Source: an uncultured Bacteroidales bacterium
GTDB taxonomy: Bacteria; Bacteroidota; Bacteroidia; Bacteroidales; Paludibacteraceae
Length of the DNA stretch: 44,699 nt
Reading direction: 5' to 3'
Assembly (NCBI GenBank): GCA_900317885.1
Contig: ONIM01000021.1
Span: 1 to 44,699, forward strand
Made by a program: the position numbers and the translations under genes. Of this stretch, positions 8,496 through 15,566 are shown in pieces. The notes beneath the pieces are model-generated. The model was given only the letters and a program-made list of their open reading frames with translations, was not told the origin of the DNA and ran no database searches. Each line of letters opens with the position of its first letter. Position 1 is the stretch's first letter.

Positions 8496-9027
8496 CGCAG
8501 TTATTACATTTAGAATGACACTTGCCGCAGTGATGCGGATTTCGTATTGCTTTTAGTTCGCCTTCCGTCACGTCGCGGATGTCGAGGATCTGTCCTTTGA
8601 AGTGTAGGTCCTCTCCGGCGTAGGGGTGATTGAGGTCGATGGTCACTTTGTCCTCCGTGATCTCGCATACTTGCGCTTTGACGATCTGTCCGTCCACGGT
8701 ATTCATCGGCACGATTGCACCGACGTAAACGCGCTCTTCGTCAAACTCTCCGTCGCCGTTGAAGAACATGGTCTTGGGGAGCTCCATGACTCCTTCTTCC
8801 AGGTACTCGCCATAGGCGTCCGCCGCCTTGAGAACGAAGTCGAAGTTCTCTCCGGCTTCTTTACCTGCCATGGCAGCCTCAAACGCCGGAAGCATCATTC
8901 CTTCGCCGTGACACCATACTAACGGAGTTTCAGCTGTTGCTTTCTCCATGAGTTCTTCTTTACCATCCTCGCCGGCTATATACAGCTCGTACGTGGCTTT
9001 TACTACTTTTAGGTTTTCTACCACCAT
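8461..9027 (-). CDS. slyD: SlyD-like FKBP peptidyl-prolyl isomerase
   Basis: 188 residues. SlyD-type proteins isomerise Xaa-Pro bonds, act as chaperones through an inserted flap (IF) domain and bind nickel or zinc with a His/Cys tail. The sequence shows an FKBP half ([14 protein letters not shown] ... [26 protein letters not shown]), the IF domain in the middle ([15 protein letters not shown] ... [33 protein letters not shown]), and a metal-binding tail with [21 protein letters not shown]. The start overlaps the lptD stop by 10 bases, and its tail overlaps the der start, so the three genes form one operon. Confidence 0.93.
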   Translation of the reverse strand: MVVENLKVVKATYELYIAGEDGKEELMEKATAETPLVWCHGEGMMLPAFEAAMAGKEAGENFDFVLKAADAYGEYLEEGVMELPKTMFFNGDGEFDEERVYVGAIVPMNTVDGQIVKAQVCEITEDKVTIDLNHPYAGEDLHFKGQILDIRDVTEGELKAIRNPHHCGKCHSKCNNCDGEHCGDCGEA

Positions 9028-11798
9028 GATACTCTACTATTTGTTGATTGATTACTGTTTTTATCGTATTTGAGGTCCGCGAGCATGGAGGCGTTGACGC
9101 CTATATGGAAGGTATAGCTCTTGAAGGGACCTATCGGGTTGATACTTGCGGTCATATTCCAGCAGTGGAGGTCACGGCTGATATTAAAGGTACAGGCCGT
9201 CACTTTCTTGTAGTCGAAGTTATACGTCATATTCGCGCTCACTTTCCATCCCTGGCCCAGTCCTATGTTTCCGCTGAGGGAGAGGCTATGGGTGAACTTC
9301 ATCTTATAGTACATCTTCTCGTAGTCAAACTGGTTTCCCGGAGCGTACGCGAGGGAGTAGCTGATCGAGAGGTTCCAGGGGAACTCGGTCTTGACGTATC
9401 CGTCGTCCACCTCCTCCGCTTTCTTGGTCTGTTTGGCATTCTTATCCATACCTTCGGCATCTTTCTCCACGGCGGCCAAGTCTCCGTTTGCTCCGTCCTC
9501 CGTATTCTCCGGCGTATCGTCCTTGGTCTTACGGCCTTCGAGCTTGTCTCTCCATTTCTTGATTGTCTGGTTGGAGATCGAGTAGTTGAAGCTCCATCTC
9601 AGTCCGTCCCAATGGGGGAAACGACCGTTATGCCAGTATTGCTTATTGGTTCGTACGGGCGTACCGAGTGCGTTGAGTTCGTACATGTACGGATCGAGGT
9701 GGGTACTCATATTCAGGCTGTAGTTATTGAGGTAGGGGAACTTCAGACGGAGGTTCACCGTAAACAGGTTCCAATTCATACTATCCGCGGCGAAGTTATA
9801 TCCTCCGTTGACGGAGAAGTTATCAATGAGGCTGATGACTTTGAACGGCTGTTTGCCCGTCGTGTCCTTGCTATTGACGATCTTCATCTCCAGGTTGTTT
9901 GCCAGGCCGAAACTCAGGGTAGCGGACATGCCTTGTGAGGCGGTACCGAAAGGCGCTCCCTGGAATCGCAAGTAGGTCTGGTGCACTACTTCTCCTGTAG
10001 GTACTTTGCGTCCGGCGGCATCGAGACTGTCCCGGTAATAAACCGGCTCGTCGTAGCTGCCGTAGTAGCCCCAGAAGGACTTGCCGAAGTCCGGATGGTA
10101 ACTAATGCTCAGAGATGGCGTCATCACATGGCGGAACTTCTCCACTTTGCTCTTGGGGAAGAGTTTCTTGAGCGGGGTGAAGAATCCGTAGATCTTTGTG
10201 CTGAAACTCAGACCCACGTCGAAATCAAAGACGTTATAGAATCCCGTTGTAGTATCCATCGCGAGTTTCTGGGCTTCATCGTCCCAGTAGCGGTCGGTAC
10301 GGGTGAAATACATCCGGTCGCGGAGGTTGATATTCGGGGTTATATTCAGGTATTTGAATACCGTGAAGCTGGCGTTAATGGGCAGGGAGTGGTTGAGCCC
10401 TGTCTGCCAGTCGCGTAGGAAATTGGACTTGAGGAAGTCCTTCTCCTTAATGCTGTTAACCGCTATCTTTCCGTTACCGGAGTAGCTGATCTTGATCTTC
10501 TCGTACCATTGTTCCTTGCCGCCTACTTTCCCTTTTCGTTTGAGGGTAGCCTGCCTCCATAGTTTGAAGGGGTAGATACTACTCATCGTGACGGTGAGCT
10601 GGGGTGCGGTTAGAGAGATGGTGGAGTCGCTGGTACGCTGTGTCAGACTCGCCGTCATGCTCAGGCTCCAGGGACTGTCGGGGAAGCGCTGGGTATAGTT
10701 GATGGTACTGCTCTTCGTATTCTCGGAGTAGAGGTTCGGGTTGTAGTAACTGTTGATATTACTACGGTTATAACCGCTGGTAGCGAAGTTCACGGACGCG
10801 GAGAAGGTGCTGTAGGGGTTGGATTTAGGGTCCTGGCTATGGGTCCATTGTACGCTGAAGTTCTTCCGCGTGGCGTAATCGGGCATGCCTTTCTCGCTGG
10901 TCACGTCGTTACGGTAGTTGATACTCAGGTTTCCGGAGAAATGGTATCGCCATACGTACTTGCTTTTGGCGCGCACCGCCCATGTGCCGCGGCTGTAAAT
11001 ATCTCCCGTTACCTCCAGGTCGATGTAGTCGGAGAGAGCGAAGTAATATCCGAAGTTACTGAGGTACAGGCCTCGGCTGTAGTCATCGCCGAAAGTAGGC
11101 ATGATAATACCGCTGGAGTAGGAATTGGTAAAGGGGAAGAATCCGAAGGGTATGGCTAAGGGCAGCGGCACGTCGCCTACTACCATGTACGCCGGGCCGG
11201 TAGCGATATAACTGCCGGGTTTGACTTTCGCTTTGGTCATCTTCAGGTAGAAATGCGGGTGCTCGTGGTCGTCGCAGGTGGTATATTGTCCGCCCGCCAT
11301 CATCATCTCATCGCCGTCCACTTTCTTGGTCTTATCGGCGATGATGTAACCCTCGCCTTGCTGCGTCACTACGTGACGGATATAGCCCTTCTGGGTCTTG
11401 ATATTATAGGTGATCTCGTTGGTCTCGTAGCTGTCTTTGCCGTCCTTGAATACCGGTTTGCCTTTCCATTCGTAATCGAGGGTATCGTACACGCCCCGTG
11501 CGTAGATGAGGCTGGAGTCGATATTCATCCGGATATAATCGGAGGTCAGCTCCATCTTCTCGTATTTGAGTTCGCCTTTACCATGCAGGTATGCGGTACC
11601 GTTTGCCATCATTACCATGGAGTCCGAGGACTGGTAGTGTACGGGCGAGGAGAGGGCGCTCTTCTTCTTGACCTCCTGCGGCTTGGCTATACTATCCGCT
11701 GCTATAGTGTCCTGCGCTACGTATATACTATCCTCTGCCCACGCTGCTGAGAAGCAGAGTAGGAGGCCCAAAATCCATATATATACACGTACGCGCAC
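9018..11798 (-). CDS. lptD: LptD-family outer-membrane LPS assembly protein
   Basis: About 926 residues. LptD is the outer-membrane barrel that, with LptE, inserts lipopolysaccharide into the outer leaflet. The N-terminus is a signal peptide (VYIWILGLLLCFSAAWA). Next comes an OstA/LptA-like jellyroll (ANGTAYLHGKGELKYEKMELTSDYIRMN ... GGQYTTC), then a long barrel region rich in alternating aromatic strands. A charged, low-complexity loop (KDDTPENTEDGANGD to KAEEVDDG) is probably an extracellular or periplasmic loop. An ATG at 11918 lies upstream of the promoter at 11823-11854, so translation must begin later; GTG at 11798 just precedes the signal peptide. Expressed with slyD and der. Confidence 0.88.
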   Translation of the reverse strand: MRVRVYIWILGLLLCFSAAWAEDSIYVAQDTIAADSIAKPQEVKKKSALSSPVHYQSSDSMVMMANGTAYLHGKGELKYEKMELTSDYIRMNIDSSLIYARGVYDTLDYEWKGKPVFKDGKDSYETNEITYNIKTQKGYIRHVVTQQGEGYIIADKTKKVDGDEMMMAGGQYTTCDDHEHPHFYLKMTKAKVKPGSYIATGPAYMVVGDVPLPLAIPFGFFPFTNSYSSGIIMPTFGDDYSRGLYLSNFGYYFALSDYIDLEVTGDIYSRGTWAVRAKSKYVWRYHFSGNLSINYRNDVTSEKGMPDYATRKNFSVQWTHSQDPKSNPYSTFSASVNFATSGYNRSNINSYYNPNLYSENTKSSTINYTQRFPDSPWSLSMTASLTQRTSDSTISLTAPQLTVTMSSIYPFKLWRQATLKRKGKVGGKEQWYEKIKISYSGNGKIAVNSIKEKDFLKSNFLRDWQTGLNHSLPINASFTVFKYLNITPNINLRDRMYFTRTDRYWDDEAQKLAMDTTTGFYNVFDFDVGLSFSTKIYGFFTPLKKLFPKSKVEKFRHVMTPSLSISYHPDFGKSFWGYYGSYDEPVYYRDSLDAAGRKVPTGEVVHQTYLRFQGAPFGTASQGMSATLSFGLANNLEMKIVNSKDTTGKQPFKVISLIDNFSVNGGYNFAADSMNWNLFTVNLRLKFPYLNNYSLNMSTHLDPYMYELNALGTPVRTNKQYWHNGRFPHWDGLRWSFNYSISNQTIKKWRDKLEGRKTKDDTPENTEDGANGDLAAVEKDAEGMDKNAKQTKKAEEVDDGYVKTEFPWNLSISYSLAYAPGNQFDYEKMYYKMKFTHSLSLSGNIGLGQGWKVSANMTYNFDYKKVTACTFNISRDLHCWNMTASINPIGPFKSYTFHIGVNASMLADLKYDKNSNQSTNSRVSWW

Positions 11799-11822
11799 TA
11801 TACCGCAAATTAAAAACGGCTG

Positions 11823-11854
11823 CAAAGGTACAACAAAAATTGCACATACGCAAA
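11823..11854 (-). promoter_or_regulatory. Promoter of lptD-slyD-der
   Basis: Minus strand: -33 TTTG at 11851-11854, a 20-bp spacer and -7 TACCTTTG at 11823-11830. Its position downstream of the longest ORF start rules out the ATG at 11918 for lptD. Confidence 0.75.
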
Positions 11855-11966
11855 TTTTTTTGCGATTTTTTTGCTTGGCGGTATAAAATACCGCGATAAT
11901 AGATAGCCTTTGGGCCATGCGGATAGCGGGATTAAGTACTAAACTTCTTATTTTTTTTGATTTTCC

Positions 11967-11997
11967 TTGCGTATCTCAAAATATTTTTGTATCTTTG
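11967..11997 (+). promoter_or_regulatory. Promoter of M20 peptidase operon
   Basis: -33 TTG at 11967-11969, a 20-bp spacer and -7 TATCTTTG at 11990-11997. Divergent from the lptD promoter, with about 110 bp between them. It places the true start of the peptidase at the ATG at 12015. Confidence 0.75.
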
Positions 11998-12014
11998 CAG
12001 CAAATTTTAAATCT

Positions 12015-13463
12015 ATGACCATTCAGGAATATATTTCCGCTCATCGCGAGCGATTCATGGAAGAGTGGGGAAGTCTCATTCGGATTCCTTCTGTTAGTTG
12101 TCAGGCCGAGCACAAAGCCGATATGCGGCGTTGTGCGGAGAGGTGGCGCGAACTCCTGTTAGAAGCGGGATGCCAGAAGGCGGAGATATTGGAGCCCCAG
12201 CCCCCTAAAGGGGGAGAAGTAGCGGGTAACCCCTTCGTTTACGCTGAATATATCTGTCAGCGAAGCGGTCTGTCAGGCGGAGCCGGTCTGTGCTCTGTTA
12301 GCGAAGCGGTCTCTGTTCCTACCGTTTTGGTCTATGCGCATTATGATGTGATGCCGGTGGAGCCGGTGGAGGAATGGCGGTCTGATCCCTGGGAGCCGTG
12401 TATCCGTGAGGGGCGTCTGTATGCCCGCGGAGCGGACGATGACAAGGGTCAGGCGATGATTCAGGCGAAGGCGTTTGAATACATGGTCAAGAGCGGTCAG
12501 ATGGGATGTAACGTCAAGTTCATTTTCGAGGGCGAGGAAGAGATTGGTTCGCCGTCATTAGAGGCGTTTTTAGAGGCGCATAAGGAGCTGCTGAAGGCGG
12601 ATATTATCTTGGTTTCCGACACGTCGATGATCGGCAAAGAGACGCCTTCTATCACAACGGGTCTGCGGGGACTGGCGTACTGGCAGATAGAGGTGGACGG
12701 ACCGAATCGGGATCTGCATTCCGGCCATTTCGGCGGGGCGGTTAAGAATCCTATTAATGCGCTCTGCGAGATGCTCTCGAAGGTGGTGGATGAGGACGGA
12801 AGGATCACTATCCCGGGCTTTTACGATGACGTATTGCCGATTCCCGAAGAGGAGCGCGCGATGATCGCTCAGATTCCGTTTGACCAAGCGAAATACAATC
12901 AGGCGATTGATGTAGATGATGTCTTCGGCGAGAAGGGGTATTCCACCTTGGAGCGCAATAGCTGCCGTCCGTCGTTTGATATCTGCGGTATCTGGGGCGG
13001 TTATACGGGCGAGGGCAGCAAGACGGTGCTGCCGAGCAAGGCGTTTGCGAAAGTATCCTGCCGCCTGGTAGCGAACCAGGACCACGAGAAGATCTCGCGC
13101 GCGTTTATCGAATATATGGAGTCGCTCAAGCCTCAAGGCGTGCGGATCAGGGTTACGCCGATGCACGGCGGTCAGGGATATGTCTGCCCGATAGATATTC
13201 CTGCTTATAAAGCGGCAGAGAAAGGCTTTGAGAAAGCGTTCGGAATCCGTCCGTTAGCTGCCCGCCGCGGGGGATCGATACCAATTATTGCGGCTTTTGA
13301 GCAGATTCTCGGGTGCAAGACCATCCTCATGGGATTCGGTCTGGAGCAGAACGCTATCCACTCGCCTAACGAGAGTATGGATCTGGAGGTGTGGGAGAAA
13401 GGAATCATTGCCGTTTCGGAATTTTATAAAACCCTTATAAAACCCTTACTAAAGTCTTACTGA
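12015..13463 (+). CDS. M20-family zinc dipeptidase
   Basis: About 482 residues. M20 dipeptidases hydrolyse small peptides with two zinc ions in the cytoplasm. Ligand motifs are VYAHYDVMP (His), RGADDDKGQ (bridging Asp), EGEEEIGSP (catalytic and ligand Glu), ILVSDTSM (Asp) and NAIHSPNESM (His); the dimerisation/lid domain lies between, with DLHSGHFGGAVKNP. Three repeat-derived segments are embedded: residues about 61-68 (PQPPKGGE), about 80-101 (the CQRSGLSGG region, between two strands near the active site), and the last 13 residues, from an 11-bp array. These lie in loops or at the end, so activity may be kept. First gene of an operon with the aminotransferase and DUF2520 protein. The ATG at 12015 follows the promoter. 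Confidence 0.9.
   Translation: MTIQEYISAHRERFMEEWGSLIRIPSVSCQAEHKADMRRCAERWRELLLEAGCQKAEILEPQPPKGGEVAGNPFVYAEYICQRSGLSGGAGLCSVSEAVSVPTVLVYAHYDVMPVEPVEEWRSDPWEPCIREGRLYARGADDDKGQAMIQAKAFEYMVKSGQMGCNVKFIFEGEEEIGSPSLEAFLEAHKELLKADIILVSDTSMIGKETPSITTGLRGLAYWQIEVDGPNRDLHSGHFGGAVKNPINALCEMLSKVVDEDGRITIPGFYDDVLPIPEEERAMIAQIPFDQAKYNQAIDVDDVFGEKGYSTLERNSCRPSFDICGIWGGYTGEGSKTVLPSKAFAKVSCRLVANQDHEKISRAFIEYMESLKPQGVRIRVTPMHGGQGYVCPIDIPAYKAAEKGFEKAFGIRPLAARRGGSIPIIAAFEQILGCKTILMGFGLEQNAIHSPNESMDLEVWEKGIIAVSEFYKTLIKPLLKSY
12195..12216. repeat. Palindromic C/G repeat in M20 gene (PPKGG)
   Basis: CCCCCTAAAGGGGG at 12201-12214, preceded by GCCCCA, is a near-perfect hairpin with a 4-base loop. It is read in frame as PQPPKGGE. 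A sister copy (CCCCCTGAAGGGGG) is in the DUF2520 gene at 14777-14790. Confidence 0.7.
12253..12317. repeat. About 60-bp interspersed repeat in M20 gene
   Basis: The region holds repeated subunits CTGTCAGCGAAGCGGT, then a CTGTCAGGCGGAGCCGGT variant, then CTGTTAGCGAAGCGGT. The whole 60-bp unit aligns with 36991-37052 (minus strand) inside mutY with only a few substitutions and one-base gaps. It is in frame in both genes but read partly in different frames. Confidence 0.7.
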
Positions 13464-13478
13464 ACCCTTACTGAGAAG
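13424..13478. repeat. Five-copy 11-bp array at M20 stop codon
   Basis: Units in register: TTATAAAACCC twice, TTACTAAAGTC, TTACTGAACCC, TTACTGAGAAG. The array encodes the last residues of the peptidase (YKTLIKPLLKSY) and its TGA stop, and runs on towards the next gene. Confidence 0.75.
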
Positions 13479-13494
13479 TTAATCAAAAAATACT

Positions 13495-14661
13495 ATGTTA
13501 AAATACGTAAATCGAACGAATTCTGATTGCTACAAATGGGACTCGGAATGTGCGGAGGGTTGTTTGCCCTTATGGATTGCGGATATGGATTTCGCAGCGG
13601 CCAAACCGATTCGCGAGGCCATGCAGCGACGTCTGGATCACGGGGTGTTCGGGTATTCCATCGTCCCGCAAGCTAATTATGACGCGGTAGCGAGTTGGTT
13701 CAGCCGGCGTCACGGATGGAGAGGTATCAGCCGTGATAACCTCCTTTATACGACAGCGGTTGTGCCGGCTATCTCGGCGATTTTTGCAGCTCTGCAGTCG
13801 CGTAAGAGAGATGAGCAGCATTGTTGCGAGAAGCTGCGGGTACTGACATTCACGCCGGCGTATAACTGTTTCTTCTCCTGTATCGAGAATATGGGTTGCG
13901 AGTTGGTGCCGTCGCCGTTAGTACTGCGCGAGAACCGGTTTGAGATCGACTGGGAGGATGTAGCTCAGAAGGCGCAGCACGCGGATGTATTCCTGCTTTG
14001 CAACCCTCATAACCCTACGGGACGCGTATGGACAAAAGAGGAGTTGGAGCGTCTGGCGGCAATCATGCGCCGCGAACATCTGTTTGTACTCTCGGACGAG
14101 ATCCATTGCGAGTTTGCGTTCCCGGGGCATGCCTATACGCCGTTTGCGACGATTGTACTGGACGATACGGATTTCTGCGTGTGTACGTCTGCGAGCAAGG
14201 CGTTTAATATCGCCGGACTCTTATGCGCCAATATCTATGTGCCGAACAAGCATCTCTTTGACCGGATTAACCACGCGCTGGAGATTCACGAAGTGAACGG
14301 TCTCAATCCGTTTGGTCTGGTAGCACAAGTAGCGGCGTATAACGAGTCGGAGAAATGGCTGGATGAGTTGAATCAATACGTGTATAGCAACTACTGCTAC
14401 CTGCGTGATTTTATCCATGCAGAGTTGCCTCAACTGCAAATCCACGAGACGGAAGGCACGTATCTGGCGTGGGTGAATATAGAGGCCTTGGGCATGAAGG
14501 CGGAGGAGTTCTGCAGCCGTCTGGCGAAAGAGGCGCACGTCCTCTTCAATCCCTCGGAGATGTACGGCGGCGAGGGCTATGTCCGTATCAATTTAGCGAC
14601 CTCCCGCGAGGTGCTGTCTGAAGCACTGAACCGACTTAAGAAATTTATCTCTGAATACTGA
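13495..14661 (+). CDS. MalY/PatB-type PLP aminotransferase (cystathionine beta-lyase)
   Basis: 388 residues, fold-type I PLP enzyme. MalY/PatB proteins cleave C-S bonds of cystathionine or cysteine, or act as aminotransferases. The opening (NSDCYKWD ... PLWIADMDFAAAKPIREAMQRRLDHGVFGYS) is the PatB signature, FLLCNPHNPTGRVW binds the cofactor, LSDEIHCEF holds the aspartate, and SASKAFNIAG contains the PLP lysine, Lys235. VRINLATSRE near the end holds the carboxylate-binding arginine. It lies 31 bases after the M20 gene and one base before the next gene, so it is an operon member. A cysteine-rich stretch around SRKRDEQHCCEK is longer than usual but does not match the repeat families. The exact substrate is unknown. 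Confidence 0.9.
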   Translation: MLKYVNRTNSDCYKWDSECAEGCLPLWIADMDFAAAKPIREAMQRRLDHGVFGYSIVPQANYDAVASWFSRRHGWRGISRDNLLYTTAVVPAISAIFAALQSRKRDEQHCCEKLRVLTFTPAYNCFFSCIENMGCELVPSPLVLRENRFEIDWEDVAQKAQHADVFLLCNPHNPTGRVWTKEELERLAAIMRREHLFVLSDEIHCEFAFPGHAYTPFATIVLDDTDFCVCTSASKAFNIAGLLCANIYVPNKHLFDRINHALEIHEVNGLNPFGLVAQVAAYNESEKWLDELNQYVYSNYCYLRDFIHAELPQLQIHETEGTYLAWVNIEALGMKAEEFCSRLAKEAHVLFNPSEMYGGEGYVRINLATSREVLSEALNRLKKFISEY

Positions 14662-14662
14662 A

Positions 14663-15397
14663 ATGAAGATAGCTATTATCGGAGCGGGAAGCGTTGGGAC
14701 GAATCTCCACCATGCCTTTGCGCTCAAGGGAGTTCGTACGGAACTCGTGCATGCGAGGCCGTTGACGGCCCCCCGGCCCCCTGAAGGGGGAGGTGTTCCG
14801 GAAGCGGATGTGTATATCTATACGGTAGCGGATCATGCCTTACGGGACGTGGTAGCGGTTGTACATGCGCCGAAAGCGCTGCATCTGCATACCTCCGGAA
14901 GCATGCCTATTGAGGTATTCGGCGAGGATAAGCCTCATGCCGGCGTGCTGTATTTCCTGCAATCCTTCAGCCGGACGAAGCTGATAGACGAGTGGGGCAG
15001 TATTCCTTGCTTTATCGAGGGTAAGAATATCGATGACGTAGCGGCTATCTATTCGTTAGCGCAGGTGTTGACGGAGCGAATCTACGAGGCGAATCAGCAC
15101 GACCGCGAGCGCTTGCATATAGCGGGGGTCTTTGCCAATAATTATTCCAACCTCATGTACCGGATGGCGAAAGAGGTATTGAGCGACACGCAGATTCCTT
15201 TTGAGGCCTTGTTGCCGCTGATAGACAATACGGCGGCTAAGGTACATGCCATGTCTCCTCAGGAGGCACAGACGGGTCCTGCCAAACGCGGGGACGTAGC
15301 GGTGATTGCTCATCAGCGAGAAATCTTGTCTCCTTATCCGGAGATTCAGGAGGTGTATTGTTTGCTCTCAGAAATTATTCTAAATCACCGTGAGTAG
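14663..15397 (+). CDS. Rossmann-fold DUF2520 domain protein
   Basis: 244 residues. The N-terminus MKIAIIGAGSVGTNL is a dinucleotide-binding motif, followed by TVADHAL, LHTSGSM and a helical second domain (HIAGVFANNYSNLMY, LLPLIDNTAAKV, QTGPAKRGD), the pattern of the Rossmann-like plus DUF2520 family related to pyrroline-5-carboxylate and ketopantoate reductases. The precise reaction is not known. Residues about 37-45 (TAPRPPEGGGV) come from a palindromic C/G repeat and would lengthen the loop after the second strand, next to the cofactor site. It starts one base after the aminotransferase stop. No terminator hairpin is obvious before the next promoter region. Confidence 0.85.
   Translation: MKIAIIGAGSVGTNLHHAFALKGVRTELVHARPLTAPRPPEGGGVPEADVYIYTVADHALRDVVAVVHAPKALHLHTSGSMPIEVFGEDKPHAGVLYFLQSFSRTKLIDEWGSIPCFIEGKNIDDVAAIYSLAQVLTERIYEANQHDRERLHIAGVFANNYSNLMYRMAKEVLSDTQIPFEALLPLIDNTAAKVHAMSPQEAQTGPAKRGDVAVIAHQREILSPYPEIQEVYCLLSEIILNHRE
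14777..14790. repeat. Palindromic C/G repeat in DUF2520 gene (PPEGG)
   Basis: CCCCCTGAAGGGGG, a hairpin-forming near-palindrome, read in frame as PPEGGG. Sister of the copy at 12201-12214 in the same operon, embedded in an unrelated protein. Confidence 0.7.
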
Positions 15398-15400
15398 TTC

Positions 15401-15444
15401 GACTCTGCGTCAAAAAGTATTCGACAATACGTCAAAAATATTTT
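15401..15444. promoter_or_regulatory. Two 22-bp direct repeats upstream of AraC-type gene
   Basis: Copy one begins GACTCTGCGTCAAAAAGTAT at 15401 and copy two begins GACAATACGTCAAAAATATT at 15423, exactly 22 bp (two helical turns) apart. The second ends a few bases before the -33 box at 15451. Layout and spacing fit tandem binding sites for an AraC-family protein. A related copy precedes the fimbrial promoter at 16754. Confidence 0.6.
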
Positions 15445-15450
15445 AATCCC

Positions 15451-15481
15451 TTGTTTTTTTGTTGAAAATTGTGTACCTTTG
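15451..15481 (+). promoter_or_regulatory. Promoter of AraC-type regulator gene
   Basis: -33 TTG at 15451-15453, a 20-bp spacer, -7 TACCTTTG at 15474-15481. The transcript would begin near 15490 and carry the leader ORF and the G tract. Confidence 0.75.
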
Positions 15482-15506
15482 CAATCGTTTTTGGAAAAAT
15501 GAAAGA

Positions 15507-15566
15507 ATGAATTGTGTAAACGGTTTAAAATCAATGGATTACGTCAATCGGGGGGGGGTAAAATGA
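15507..15566 (+). other. Possible 19-residue leader ORF before the regulator
   Basis: ATG at 15507 opens a short frame that reads through the G tract and stops at TGA 15564-15566, overlapping the ATG of the regulator (15563) as ATGA. It could couple translation. One more G in the tract would fuse the leader in frame to the regulator. Whether it is translated is unknown. Confidence 0.35.
15550..15558. repeat. Nine-G homopolymer just before the regulator start
   Basis: A run of nine G residues ends five bases before the regulator's ATG. Such tracts are prone to slippage in cells and to errors in sequencing. Confidence 0.8.

Noticed and set aside
11799-11918. An N-terminal extension of LptD starting at ATG 11918
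   Set aside because: The lptD promoter lies within this stretch, and the signal peptide begins at about 11798.
13800-13850. A further repeat insertion in the PatB-type aminotransferase (SRKRDEQHCCEK region)
   Set aside because: The region is longer than usual but its DNA matches none of the repeat families seen here.
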